Source: Microbacterium sp. 1.5R (lineage in GTDB: Bacteria; Actinomycetota; Actinomycetes; Actinomycetales; Microbacteriaceae). Taken from it: DNA of 64,000 bases. The notes below the pieces were generated by a model that was given only the letters and a program-made list of their open reading frames with translations, did not search any database and was not told the origin of the DNA. The position numbers and the translations under genes were made by a program. Below, piece after piece: positions 50,426 to 59,382 of the stretch; positions within the stretch are counted from its first letter, which is position 1; each line of letters opens with the position of its first letter. The stretch lies in the NCBI RefSeq assembly GCF_001889265.1, contig NZ_CP018151.1, forward strand, positions 2,976,001 to 3,040,000, given 5' to 3'.

Positions 50426-51367
50426 TCACACCGGTGGCGCCACGAACAGGCTGTCGTGGTCGGAGTCGTTGAACATCTCCTTGGTGATGAACTCGTTCAT
50501 GTCGCCGCCGGTTCCCCACTGATCGGACGTCTCCGGCTGCTGCACGTCGAAGATGTGCGGGTGCCAGGTGTCCTCGTCGATCATCTCGAGCTCGGTGGTC
50601 ATCTCCATCGTGTTTCCGTTGGGATCGACGAAGTAGGTGAACGTGTTCTCCCCGGCTGCGTGCCGCCCCGGACCCCAGATCTTCCGGTAACCGGCACGGA
50701 TCACGCGACCGCTCCCCCGCATGTACTCGTCGAGACCGCGAAGCTCGAAGGACGCATGCTGCAAGGATGCATGCGGTCCGCGTGCGATCGCCATCGAGTG
50801 GTGCTGCGAGCTGCAGCGCATGAAGTAGAACAGGTCGCCGGCATGCGGATGGTTCAACGTGTCGGAGAGGCGGAATCCGAGGTACTTCTCGTACCACGAC
50901 CGCATCGCCTCCGGCTGGTTGGAGTTGAGCACGACGTGGGAGAGGCGAACCGGGATGGACTCCTTCTCCTCGATCTTCCGGTGCTGCCGGACCTCCACAT
51001 CGGCGGACACCTCGATCGTGCGGCCTTCCAGGTCGAAGAACCTGAACCCGTATCCCCCACCGAGCGTGTCGAGGGCTCCGGGTTCGCTGACCAGCTTCAC
51101 ACCCGCCGTGGCCAGGCTCGCCGCGAGTTCGTCGACCGCTGCAGGATCGGCGGCACCGAAAGCGACGAGGTCGAGCCGCTTGTCATCGGATCGGCGCACT
51201 CTAGTCACGTACTGCTCTGGGGATCCCTCGGCCGCGAAGTAGACCACATTTCCATCGTCGTGCTGAACGGTGAGTCCCCAATGATTCTTGTAGAACTCGA
51301 TCTGCTTGTCGAAGTCGGGCACAGCGATGTCGAAGTGCCGGATGTGCGTGATCGGGCTGAATGACAT
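50426..51367 (-). CDS. Type I extradiol ring-cleavage dioxygenase (VOC family)
   Basis: 313 aa with two VOC modules, each of two beta-alpha-beta-beta-beta units, as in BphC. The C-terminal module has all expected active-site residues by position: metal ligands His144 (RLSHVVLNS), His204 (LQHASFEL) and Glu255 (NTMEM); second-shell His189, His236 and Tyr245 (FTYFVDPNG). Spacing matches BphC within a few residues. It should cleave a catechol beside the hydroxyls with Fe(II) and O2. AAGGAGAAG lies before the ATG. Substrate: probably the product of the flavin hydroxylase encoded upstream. Confidence 0.88.
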   Translation of the reverse strand: MSFSPITHIRHFDIAVPDFDKQIEFYKNHWGLTVQHDDGNVVYFAAEGSPEQYVTRVRRSDDKRLDLVAFGAADPAAVDELAASLATAGVKLVSEPGALDTLGGGYGFRFFDLEGRTIEVSADVEVRQHRKIEEKESIPVRLSHVVLNSNQPEAMRSWYEKYLGFRLSDTLNHPHAGDLFYFMRCSSQHHSMAIARGPHASLQHASFELRGLDEYMRGSGRVIRAGYRKIWGPGRHAAGENTFTYFVDPNGNTMEMTTELEMIDEDTWHPHIFDVQQPETSDQWGTGGDMNEFITKEMFNDSDHDSLFVAPPV

Positions 51368-51384
51368 TTTCTTCTCCTTTGTTC

Positions 51385-52896
51385 TCAGCCGGCGACGGGC
51401 ACAGGCGAGGTGACCGAGATCGACGGGATGTCCCGGATGAGTTGTTCGAGGTCTTCGGCCGAGTCGGCGACGCCGAGGATGTAGCGGTCCGGCCGGATCA
51501 CCAGAGCTTCGGCCCGAACCGAGTCGAGCAGCTGCTGGATCTTGGCGGGGTCCAGCAGCGTGACGATGTCGCCGTCGGCATCGAGGGCCTCTCTCACTTC
51601 GGGCGGAAGCGCCTGATACACCTCGCGGGTCGCCGCGACGACGAAGTGCGCGCCGACCATGTCATCGAGACGGGTTCCATCGGCGAGCATCGGCTGGATG
51701 CTGAGGGCCCCCGCCCGCTCATCCCGCTCACCGCGGTGCAGCCCCGGCCCGAGCCGTGGCGGAACGGGTGCAGCAGCCTCCGGATGCTCGCGCAGGAACG
51801 CATCCCGCTGTGCGGCGACGCCCGCGTCGGTGGTCTGAACGAAACCGGCGGCGTTGGCCGCCTGTTCGACCCAGAACTGGGCGTGCGGCTTCCGCTCCGA
51901 CTCGTAGGTGTCCAGAAGCGCGTCATCCGCTGCTCCTCGCTTGACGAGGTCGAGTTTCCAGCACAGATTCGCGATGTCGCGAATTCCCGCGCACAGACCT
52001 TGTCCGAACAGCGGCGGTGCCTGGTGCGCCGCGTCGCCGGCGAGGAAGATCCCGCCGTCGCGCCAGCGCTGTGCGATTCGCCCCCGGAACGTGTAGACAG
52101 CCTGCCGATCGGGTGTGAACTTGTCGACGGGGAGAACACCATGGCTGATCCGCTCGATGGCATCAGCGGTCACGATCTCCTCCAGATCGTCTCCGGGCAT
52201 CACCATGAACTCCATGCGGACTCGTGTGCCGGGGAGGCGCACCCAGAGCGCAGGGCGGGTGTGATGCCCGAGGAAGATCATGTCGTCAGCGAGCCCAGGG
52301 CTGTCCACGAGAAGACCGTCTACGACGATCCACTGCGCGTCCTCTCCGAATCGGTCGGTGTCGATGCCCAGGGATTGACGTACCGCCGAGCGAGCTCCGT
52401 CAGCGGCGATGACCCACCGCGCCCTGAGGACGCTCTGCTGGCCCTCGTCATCGAGGGTCGTCACAGCCACTCCGCCGTCGACGTTCTCGACCCCACTCGC
52501 GGTGATGCCGCAGCGCAGCTCCACGCCCGGCAGCTCGGCGATGATGTCGCGCAGAGTCGCCTCGAGATCGGGTTGGTGGAAGTTCAGGTCGTCGTGCCAG
52601 GCCTGCGACCCGAACCGGCCGGTCGGGACCGAGACGAGCACCTCTCCCGCTTCGTTCTGGATATGCATGGAGGCCATGGGGATCGTCACCTGAGAGAACC
52701 TCTCGGTCGCTCCCAGCGTCTGCAGCGTTCGGAACGTCTCACCGTCGAAATGAACGGCCCGTGCTGCCGGCCACACGCTCGGGGCCTTCTCGAGGCCGAT
52801 CGCGGTGAGGCCGGTGCGCCCGAGAACGGCCAGAGCGGTCGATCCCACGGGACCTGCTCCGATAACGATGACATCGGCGTCAAATTCGGTCTGCAT
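51385..52896 (-). CDS. FAD-dependent aromatic hydroxylase (MhpA/PheA type)
   Basis: 503 aa. FAD-binding VIVIGAGPVGSTALAVLG, the second-nucleotide DGARSAVRQSLGIDTDRFG and GDAAHQAPPLFGQGLCAGIR. The C-terminal ~120 residues (HFVVAATREVYQALPPEVRE) match the thioredoxin-like domain of phenol hydroxylases. It adds a hydroxyl to a phenolic ring with NAD(P)H and O2. First gene of the six-gene operon to 46496; CGATAC-type site F lies 17 bp before its start. Confidence 0.92.
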   Translation of the reverse strand: MQTEFDADVIVIGAGPVGSTALAVLGRTGLTAIGLEKAPSVWPAARAVHFDGETFRTLQTLGATERFSQVTIPMASMHIQNEAGEVLVSVPTGRFGSQAWHDDLNFHQPDLEATLRDIIAELPGVELRCGITASGVENVDGGVAVTTLDDEGQQSVLRARWVIAADGARSAVRQSLGIDTDRFGEDAQWIVVDGLLVDSPGLADDMIFLGHHTRPALWVRLPGTRVRMEFMVMPGDDLEEIVTADAIERISHGVLPVDKFTPDRQAVYTFRGRIAQRWRDGGIFLAGDAAHQAPPLFGQGLCAGIRDIANLCWKLDLVKRGAADDALLDTYESERKPHAQFWVEQAANAAGFVQTTDAGVAAQRDAFLREHPEAAAPVPPRLGPGLHRGERDERAGALSIQPMLADGTRLDDMVGAHFVVAATREVYQALPPEVREALDADGDIVTLLDPAKIQQLLDSVRAEALVIRPDRYILGVADSAEDLEQLIRDIPSISVTSPVPVAG

Positions 52897-52912
52897 TTCA
52901 CTCCCTTGTGTG

Positions 52913-52929
52913 CAGTACGTTCCGTACCG
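52913..52929. promoter_or_regulatory. CGATAC-type site F (hydroxylase operon)
   Basis: CAGTAC-GTTCC-GTACCG. It keeps TAC-G and GTA-CG of the consensus and is itself a partial palindrome. It lies 17 bp upstream of the hydroxylase start. Confidence 0.45.
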
Positions 52930-53081
52930 TTTGAACCCTACTCCGGGTCAGACGCGAGGACAATCACTCTGTGTTCGCGCTAGCGCATCATCGGAGAAGC
53001 ACAGCGTGAGCCGAGATCGGCGTTGCCCTGACCACCAGGATCACCCACGCCGATGGTGACGGCTAGGCGGTATCGGCTATG

Positions 53082-53999
53082 TCACTGATTGCGATCCGCA
53101 ATGTCGTTCGCCACCTCTGCGAGAACCGACCGGAACCACCGATGCCCCGCGTCGTCGTCGCGGTCGGGATGCCACCAGAAGGCGTCGCGGATGGGGTCGA
53201 GGGCGACCTGTGGCGCGAAGGCGAGAAGGCCGCTCATACCGGCCATGTCTGCTGCGAGGCTCGCCGGCAGGAGCGCCACCCGATCGGTCCCTCGGACGAA
53301 CGACGGGACCACCTTGAAGAACGGCGCGACGACCGCGACCTTCACATCGACGCCACGAACTCGCAGCTGCTGGCGCGCAAGGCTCATCCCGTCCTTCGGG
53401 CCCAGCGTATGCACCCACGGGCGTGCCAGGAGCTCCTCCCAGGCCGAGCTCGCATCGATCCCTGAGCTCGCATCGACCACGCACATCCAGGACTCCGTCC
53501 ACAGGTCGAGGTGCGGCTGCTGCGCGAGATACCCGTGCGGGAAGATCGCCCCGTCGACGGAGCGCAGCGACGCGGGGGCATTGTTGACCAATCGGGCGTC
53601 GGCTGCGGGAAACTCGAGTCGGATCGATGGGGCCTCCGCCGCGATCGCTCGACTCAAGGGCGGCCCCACGCGCTCGATCATGTGATCCACACCCGCGACG
53701 CTGAAGACGCGAGTGCTCGTCGCGGGCACGAACCCCGCCTGCAGATGGAAGACTCGCTCCACCTCGCGCATCAGTTCGGGGAGCACCTCGAGCAGGTGGG
53801 TCGCGAGTGGTGTGAGCTCGCTCACGTTGCTCTTGCGCTCGAGCAGCGGGTCACCGAAGTGTGCCCGCAACCGGCGCAGCGCGATCGACATCGTCGGCTG
53901 CGCGACCCCCAGGCGCGCCGCTGCGCGAGTGACGCTGCGCTCCTCCAGCAGCGCGAGCAGCGGCCTGAGAAGGTTGTAGTCGACGGAGCTGATGAGCAT
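53082..53999 (-). CDS. LysR-family regulator (NodD/NahR-like)
   Basis: 305 aa. Helix-turn-helix LRPLLALLEERSVTRAAARL then GVAQPTMSIALRRLRAHFGD, with the PLLERKSNVSELTPLA segment typical of the NodD/NahR branch that senses aromatics. It lies 26 bp after the ALDH gene and may be read through from it. The hydroxylase operon begins 186 bp downstream, so it is the natural second regulator of that operon. The site for it is not obvious to me in the gap 52930-53081. Confidence 0.88.
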   Translation of the reverse strand: MLISSVDYNLLRPLLALLEERSVTRAAARLGVAQPTMSIALRRLRAHFGDPLLERKSNVSELTPLATHLLEVLPELMREVERVFHLQAGFVPATSTRVFSVAGVDHMIERVGPPLSRAIAAEAPSIRLEFPAADARLVNNAPASLRSVDGAIFPHGYLAQQPHLDLWTESWMCVVDASSGIDASSAWEELLARPWVHTLGPKDGMSLARQQLRVRGVDVKVAVVAPFFKVVPSFVRGTDRVALLPASLAADMAGMSGLLAFAPQVALDPIRDAFWWHPDRDDDAGHRWFRSVLAEVANDIADRNQ

Positions 54000-54025
54000 G
54001 GCGCACCCGTTCGCCGCGTCGCCGG

Positions 54026-55402
54026 TCAGGCCCGCCAGACCGTCTTCAGATTGCAGAACTCACGGATGCCCACAGCCGCGAGTTCACGACCGAAGCCGGA
54101 CCGCTTGATGCCCCCGAACGGCAGTTCCTGATACGAGACGGTCATGCCGTTGATGAAGACAGCACCGGCCTCGAGGCCCGAGACGAAGAACTCCTCTTCG
54201 TCGGGGTCGGTCGTCCAGACGGCGCTCGAGAGACCGAAGGTCGTCTGGTTCGCGATACGCAGAGCGTCGTCGTTGTCGTGCGCCCGATAGAGCGATGCCA
54301 CAGGCCCGAAGGCCTCCTCCTGGATGAGACGTGCATCCTCCGGCAGATCCGCGATCACCGTGGGGGCATAGAACCAACCCCGTAGGTCGGGGGCAAAGCC
54401 GCCGGCGAGAACGCTCGCGCCCTTCGCACGTGCATCCTCGACCAGCTCAGCCAGCTCGTCACGGCCCGCGCTGGTGGCCACTGGTCCGACCTGTGTCTCG
54501 GGTAGCAGCGGATTGCCGACCACCAGCTCACTCATCAGGCGGGCGAACTCAGCGGCGAACTCGTCGTACACGTCGGTATGGACGATGAATCTCTTGCCCG
54601 CGATGCAGGACTGCCCGTTGTTGCTGATCCGTGCCCGCACGGCCGTCTCCGCTGCCCGACCCACCTCGGCACTCGCGAGCACGATGAAGGGATCCGATCC
54701 GCCGAGCTCGAGGACGGACTTCTTCACATGGTCTCCCGCGATCGCCGCCACAGACCTCCCCGCCGGCTCGGACCCCGTGAGCGTCACCGCCTTCACCCTC
54801 TCATCCGCGAGCACTGACTCCACCTCGGATCCACCGATCAGGAGAGCGCGGAACGACCCCTGAGGAAAACCTCCCCTCTCGAAGAGCGTGTCGAGGAACA
54901 GCGCAGCCTGCGGAACGTTCGAGGCGTGCTTGAGCAATCCCGCGTTCCCCGCCATCAGCGCCGGAGCGGCGAAGCGCACCACCTGCCAGAGCGGGTAGTT
55001 CCACGGCATCACGGCAAGCACCACCCCGAGCGGTTCGTATCGGGTCCATGCGCGGGTCGCCCCGACGGTGGACGGATCCGACAACGCCTCATCGGCGAGG
55101 AACTGCTGCGCGTGCTCCGCATAGAAGCGCATCGCCTTCGCCGACTTGTGCACCTCTGCGACCGACTGTGCGATGGGTTTTCCCATCTCGACAGTGATGA
55201 GCTCTCCGAGTCCCTCCGCCTGATCCGCGAGGATGTCCGCCGCCGCGTTCATCCACTCTGCCCGCTGCGCGAAGCTCGTGTCTCGGAGAGCGCGAGCGGC
55301 CGCGTGCGCCTGAGCGATCCGTTCCTGCACTTCGTCGGCCGAGTGCGGCTCGATCAGCATCTCCATCGTGCCACTGGTCGGATTCACGGTCGCAATTGCC
55401 AT
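54026..55402 (-). CDS. Aldehyde dehydrogenase (semialdehyde type)
   Basis: 458 aa from ATG at 55402 with CGAGGAGAAGCTGAC before it; the frame to 55750 is antisense to the ornithine-cyclodeaminase-like gene. Family motifs: VMPWNYPLWQVVRFAAPALM, VTLTGSEPAGRSVAA, the Glu in LELGGSDPFIVL, and the Cys in NNGQSCIAGKRFIVH. It is close in pattern to succinate-semialdehyde dehydrogenases. It should oxidise an aldehyde made in the pathway, for instance by the aldolase at 56552. It is divergent from that gene pair over site G. Confidence 0.92.
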   Translation of the reverse strand: MAIATVNPTSGTMEMLIEPHSADEVQERIAQAHAAARALRDTSFAQRAEWMNAAADILADQAEGLGELITVEMGKPIAQSVAEVHKSAKAMRFYAEHAQQFLADEALSDPSTVGATRAWTRYEPLGVVLAVMPWNYPLWQVVRFAAPALMAGNAGLLKHASNVPQAALFLDTLFERGGFPQGSFRALLIGGSEVESVLADERVKAVTLTGSEPAGRSVAAIAGDHVKKSVLELGGSDPFIVLASAEVGRAAETAVRARISNNGQSCIAGKRFIVHTDVYDEFAAEFARLMSELVVGNPLLPETQVGPVATSAGRDELAELVEDARAKGASVLAGGFAPDLRGWFYAPTVIADLPEDARLIQEEAFGPVASLYRAHDNDDALRIANQTTFGLSSAVWTTDPDEEEFFVSGLEAGAVFINGMTVSYQELPFGGIKRSGFGRELAAVGIREFCNLKTVWRA

Positions 55403-55444
55403 GTCAGCTTCTCCTCGTCGAGATCGGTGTCTTGTGACTATATT

Positions 55445-55461
55445 AGGTACGGACCGTTTCG
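55445..55461. promoter_or_regulatory. CGATAC-type site G (ALDH / cyclodeaminase-like divergent promoter)
   Basis: AGGTAC-GGACC-GTTTCG, four and five matches in the half-sites. It lies in the 115-bp region between divergent genes. Confidence 0.45.
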
Positions 55462-55517
55462 AATGCGATGTTGCACGGGGAATTCCGCCCGCAGCAGCTC
55501 GCGCACAAAGGAGTGAC

Positions 55518-56531
55518 GTGAGTACCGAAAGCACCCCGCCCAGACGACTTCCCCTCTTTCTGACAGACGAGGACGTCGCTCGGCTCGCCGACCTCCCTGC
55601 GGCGATCACCGCGATCCGCGCGGCGTACCGGACGCCGGCCGACGACAAGCGCAATCCGGGGCGGATCTTCGCCGACAGCGGCCGCGAGTGGATGCGGGTG
55701 ATGCCCTCCGTCCCGCCGAGCGGTGCGCTGTTCGGGGCGAAATCGATCAACGGCTCCTTCGGAGACGGCCTGCAGGTGAGCTACCTGATCTCCCTCTTCG
55801 ACAAGGAGACCGCGGATCTCGTCGCGCTGGTCGACGGAAACCGTGTCACGGGCCTGCGCACAGCGGCGACGACCGCGGTCGGCATCGAGACGATCGCTCC
55901 GCGACGACCACTGTCGGTGGGTGTGATCGGCTCAGGGTTCGAGGCACGCTCGCACCTGGCCGCGCTCGCACTCGTGGCCGACATCGCCACCGTCAGGGTC
56001 TTCAGCCCGACGTCCGCCAACCGGGAGGCGTTCGCGGACCACTTCTCCCGCGAGCTCTCCGCGCCCGTGACCGCGGTCGACTCCGCGGAGGACGCCGTCC
56101 GGGACGCGGACCTCATCCTGTGCGCTGCCCGGTCGCGTGACGAGAACCCCACCCTCGAGGCGGACTGGGTCGGAGACGACGCGACCGTCGTCTCGATCGG
56201 ATCCACCACTCCCGCCCAACGCGAGCTGCCCGATGCGCTGATCGCCCGTGCAGCGCTCGTGGTCGCCGACACCCTCGAGGAGGTCCTCCACGGCAGCGGA
56301 GACATGATCGCGGCGCGAGCTGCGGGCGTCGACGTCGAGACACTGACGACATCACTCAACTCCGTGGTGCTCGGTGCCCGTCACGTCGACCGTGACCATG
56401 GCATCCGTATCTACAAATCGACGGGGGCCGGCCTGCAGGACATCGTCGTCGCAGAGGCTCTCGTGGATCTCGCACGTCAACACGGAATCGGAACACAACT
56501 CCCCGTCGGCATCGTCACCACCCGGAAGTAA
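55518..56531 (+). CDS. Ornithine cyclodeaminase/mu-crystallin family protein
   Basis: 337 aa from GTG at 55518 with AAAGGAGTGAC before it. NAD fold GVIGSGFEARSHLAALAL, the substrate-proximal KSINGSFGDG and DGNRVTGLRTAATTAVG, and ADLILCAARSRDENP. The usual Lys-rich ornithine site is only partly visible. Family members also include ketimine reductases and dehydrogenases of other amino or opine-type compounds. Its place next to an aldolase in an aromatic cluster makes true ornithine conversion unlikely. The aldolase gene follows after 20 bp. Confidence 0.82.
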   Translation: MSTESTPPRRLPLFLTDEDVARLADLPAAITAIRAAYRTPADDKRNPGRIFADSGREWMRVMPSVPPSGALFGAKSINGSFGDGLQVSYLISLFDKETADLVALVDGNRVTGLRTAATTAVGIETIAPRRPLSVGVIGSGFEARSHLAALALVADIATVRVFSPTSANREAFADHFSRELSAPVTAVDSAEDAVRDADLILCAARSRDENPTLEADWVGDDATVVSIGSTTPAQRELPDALIARAALVVADTLEEVLHGSGDMIAARAAGVDVETLTTSLNSVVLGARHVDRDHGIRIYKSTGAGLQDIVVAEALVDLARQHGIGTQLPVGIVTTRK

Positions 56532-56551
56532 AGACAACTCAGGAGGCAATC

Positions 56552-57571
56552 ATGGTGGATTACACCGCAACCGAGGCACGCGCCTGGGCGAAGCAGAACT
56601 TCGTCGGCACGATCGCCGTCACCCACCCCTCATTCACACCGGACTTCTCGAGACTGAACGAGAATGCGATCCGGCACGATGTGCTGAAGCTCAAGGAGCT
56701 CGGGTTCGCCGGCACGCTTCTCGTCGCAGAGGTGAACATCACCCCTGAGGAGAACGCGCGAATCGCCGCCATCGCGAGGGAGGCCGCGGGGCCGGACTTC
56801 GCGATCTTCTTCCATGCGATCTATGGGACGCTAGAGGAGAACATCCACGCCGCGAACCTCACAGCGAAGGCTGGAGCCGATCGCGCACTGCTCGCGTACC
56901 CTGCAGCCTTCTGGCCGACGTCGTACGACGAGGTCTTCGACTACACGAAGACCTTCTGCGACGCCACCGGCCTCGCGACCATGCTCTTCCCGCTACCGGC
57001 CTGGGGTTTCGAACGCATCCATCCCGCGGGCATGAGCGTCGAGTTCGTGCAGCGCGTGATCGATGCGGTGCCCAACATCGTCGCGATCAAGGCCGAGCAG
57101 GCCTATCCCGGCATCCCCGGAGTGTTGGAGATGTATCACCACTTCCGCGATGAGGTGATCATCTCGTGCCCGATCGAAGCGGAGACGATCCCGCTGATGT
57201 CCGTCCTCGATTTCCAGTTCTCCGGCACCAGCAACACCAACTGGATGAGCGACTACTACCCGCGCGCGTTCGACCTTGCCCGCACCGGCAAGTGGGAGGA
57301 GGCCATGAAGCTGTACTGGCAGGTGCATCCGGCGCGCCAGGCGAACTCCGCGGTATCGGCGACCTCCACCCCGGGCACGAGCATGATCAACCGGACGCAG
57401 TGGAAGTACCAGGAGTGGCTTGCGGGATTCAACGGCGGTGCCCTGCGAGCACCGGCGCCGAAGCTGCCCGACCGATTCATGAAGCAGTTGCGCGGCGCTC
57501 TCGTGGCGTCGGGGCTGCCGGTCACGGACTCGCCCGACGAGGAGTTCGTGCGCGGTCGCGTGTCCGTCTGA
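56552..57571 (+). CDS. DHDPS-superfamily aldolase/hydratase-aldolase
   Basis: 339 aa with CAGGAGGCAATC before the ATG. A class I barrel aldolase: ENAIRHDVLKLKELGFAGTL, ADRALLAYPAAFWPTSYDEV with the active-site Tyr, and the Schiff-base Lys in NIVAIKAEQAYPG. It is longer than dihydrodipicolinate synthase (~290 aa), as in the hydratase-aldolases that make an aromatic aldehyde and pyruvate. The ALDH gene across the promoter could oxidise the aldehyde. A strong terminator follows. Confidence 0.85.
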   Translation: MVDYTATEARAWAKQNFVGTIAVTHPSFTPDFSRLNENAIRHDVLKLKELGFAGTLLVAEVNITPEENARIAAIAREAAGPDFAIFFHAIYGTLEENIHAANLTAKAGADRALLAYPAAFWPTSYDEVFDYTKTFCDATGLATMLFPLPAWGFERIHPAGMSVEFVQRVIDAVPNIVAIKAEQAYPGIPGVLEMYHHFRDEVIISCPIEAETIPLMSVLDFQFSGTSNTNWMSDYYPRAFDLARTGKWEEAMKLYWQVHPARQANSAVSATSTPGTSMINRTQWKYQEWLAGFNGGALRAPAPKLPDRFMKQLRGALVASGLPVTDSPDEEFVRGRVSV

Positions 57572-57575
57572 CGAA

Positions 57576-57620
57576 CGAAGGAGGGGGTGGCTACCGAATC
57601 GGCAGCCACCCCCTCCTTCG
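57576..57620. terminator. Strong bidirectional terminator
   Basis: Perfect 17-bp stem, arms at 57576-57592 and 57604-57620, with an 11-nt loop. The arms begin CGAAGGAGGGGG and end CCCCCTCCTTCG. It lies between the convergent aldolase and demethylase-like genes. Confidence 0.85.
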
Positions 57621-57630
57621 TCTCCGCTCC

Positions 57631-58947
57631 CTAGGACGCGGAAACGTCGGAGTCGGCGTTCCGCGGCAGATCCAGGTACGGGAACGGGCCGACGACAGCG
57701 CGCACCTGTTTGATACGACCGCCGTGATCGCCCCAATGCACGACCAGTTCCGCCCCGATGTCGGAATGCTCCAGACCCACCGTCGCCTGCGAGATCAGCT
57801 CGCGGTAGTAGTAGCTGTAGACGACTGCGGAGGAGACGCCCACAGCGACTCCCTCGTGCGTGACGAGGTCGGCGTGCCCACCCGCCGGCTGCTGTGGAGA
57901 GACGGGGAACTCGATGAACTTGTACGGCTCACCGGGCCGCAGATAGGAGGCGAAGATGTCAGTCACGTCATCGGGATTCCAACGCAGGATCACCGTCTTT
58001 CGCCGAGGCGCGGCGGACTCGGCATCGAACGCCTCCCTGCCGATGAACTCGTGGTTCGACTTGCCCATCCATTCCCAGTTCACCTCATGGGGCGTGCGGG
58101 TCCTCGCACGGGTGTCCGCCGGGTCGATGCTGCCGGTGTACTCCGCTGCCAGAAGTGCACCCACGGAGCTGCGCTGAACGGCGGGATCCAGCAGCATCGA
58201 GGCGAGCCAGGTCACTCCTGATTGAGGGAAGCCGCCCTCGGTGTGGTTCACCGCGTAGGTCCTCCAGCCGAGCCTGACGATCCCCAGCGGGAGCCCCGCT
58301 CGGTATACGGCGTCGTAGACCGCGGGGCCTGCCGCCAGTGGTCCGCGGACCTCGTACCCCAGGTTTCCAGACATGCTGATACGTGACAGTTCGATCTCCG
58401 CCTCGCCGTCGACGCCGGGGACGGTGACGGGCTCGGCCGCGAGGAAGGCGAGGTCGCGGATGCCCCCGCCGAACAGCTTCTCCAGCACTTCCGCCGACTT
58501 GGGTCCGGCCACCTGGAGGATGAAGATCTCGTTGACCTCGATCGTGACGTCGAGGTTCAGTCTCTTCACCTGGAAGAGCGGCCAGGGCGGCCCCGCCAGC
58601 ATCCGGAAACGTGCCTCGCCGTCACGCACCGTCAGGGCGTGGCTCGCGATGAGCCCCTGATCGTCCAGCATCACGAGGTGTTTCGAGCGTCCGATCGGCC
58701 ATTTCCAGACATCGTTGATGCTGAGACGCGACAGAAAATCCTGCGCTTCCGCACCGGAGATGACATATTCGATGGGTCCGACGAGATTGGCCGCAAGGTA
58801 GACGCCGTCCTTCCAGGACATCGACTCCCGTTGCCACCCGTCTCCCTCCCAGACACGCATATGGCCCCAGATCGGCGCCAGACTCTTGATGTCCGGGTAG
58901 TTCGGCACGCCACTGCCGCCGGGAGCAGGGGGAAGGAGCGCGCTCAT
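57631..58947 (-). CDS. GcvT-type aminomethyltransferase, LigM/DesA-like O-demethylase candidate
   Basis: 438 aa. Tetrahydrofolate-dependent transferase fold: ESMSWKDGVYLAANLVGPIE, AEAQDFLSRLSINDVWKWPI, GRSKHLVMLDDQGLIASHAL, MSGNLGYEVRGPLA. The order and length match LigM/DesA, which move a methyl group from vanillate or syringate to THF, more than the glycine cleavage T protein (~370 aa). No other glycine cleavage gene is present. Its start overlaps the PaaI-like stop as ATGA. A PurU gene is nearby, consistent with C1 recycling. Confidence 0.8.
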   Translation of the reverse strand: MSALLPPAPGGSGVPNYPDIKSLAPIWGHMRVWEGDGWQRESMSWKDGVYLAANLVGPIEYVISGAEAQDFLSRLSINDVWKWPIGRSKHLVMLDDQGLIASHALTVRDGEARFRMLAGPPWPLFQVKRLNLDVTIEVNEIFILQVAGPKSAEVLEKLFGGGIRDLAFLAAEPVTVPGVDGEAEIELSRISMSGNLGYEVRGPLAAGPAVYDAVYRAGLPLGIVRLGWRTYAVNHTEGGFPQSGVTWLASMLLDPAVQRSSVGALLAAEYTGSIDPADTRARTRTPHEVNWEWMGKSNHEFIGREAFDAESAAPRRKTVILRWNPDDVTDIFASYLRPGEPYKFIEFPVSPQQPAGGHADLVTHEGVAVGVSSAVVYSYYYRELISQATVGLEHSDIGAELVVHWGDHGGRIKQVRAVVGPFPYLDLPRNADSDVSAS

Positions 58948-59354
58948 GCGTCACCCGCCGTGACTCGCATCGGACGACCCGATCCTCGGAAGACAGCCAC
59001 GATGCGCGTTCCCGCCCGGACGATCACGTCGACAACGACCCTGCGCTCGTCGAGCAGATAGACCTCCGCCTCCGCGACGAGCTCGTCGCCTGCCCTCGCG
59101 GGCGACAGGTAGGAAATCGACGCCTCAGCGGTCGCAGTCCGCTCGGCGACGGAGTTCGCCGCGCACGCGAACGCCTGATCGGCGAGGGCGAAGACGAACC
59201 CGCCCTGAGCGAGGTGCAGGCCGTTGGTCATGTCGTCCGCCACCGTCATACGGGCGGTGGCTCGGCCCTCTCCTGCGGAGTCGACTCGGATGCCCAATCT
59301 CGGACCACTCTGGTCCGTGCGCAACATCTCTTCAACATATTTCACGATAGGCAC
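58944..59354 (-). CDS. PaaI-type hotdog thioesterase
   Basis: 136 aa from GTG at 59354 with GAAGAGGGG before it (GTG at 59360 also possible). Hotdog fold with the PaaI pattern: MTNGLHLAQGGFVFALADQA, FACAANSVAERTATAEASIS, YLSPARAGDELVAEAEVYLL. Such enzymes hydrolyse aryl- or acyl-CoA. It lies between the thiolase gene (28-bp gap) and the demethylase-like gene. It may drain stalled CoA esters. Confidence 0.85.
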   Translation of the reverse strand: MPIVKYVEEMLRTDQSGPRLGIRVDSAGEGRATARMTVADDMTNGLHLAQGGFVFALADQAFACAANSVAERTATAEASISYLSPARAGDELVAEAEVYLLDERRVVVDVIVRAGTRIVAVFRGSGRPMRVTAGDA

Positions 59355-59382
59355 GTGCACCCCTCTTCGATCAGCGTTCTGT

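Noticed and set aside
51361-52983. Plus-strand frame of 540 codons
   Set aside because: Antisense to the aromatic hydroxylase; open because of high GC third positions.
57631-58947. Glycine cleavage T protein
   Set aside because: Longer than GcvT, with LigM/DesA-like segments, and no gcvH or gcvP nearby.
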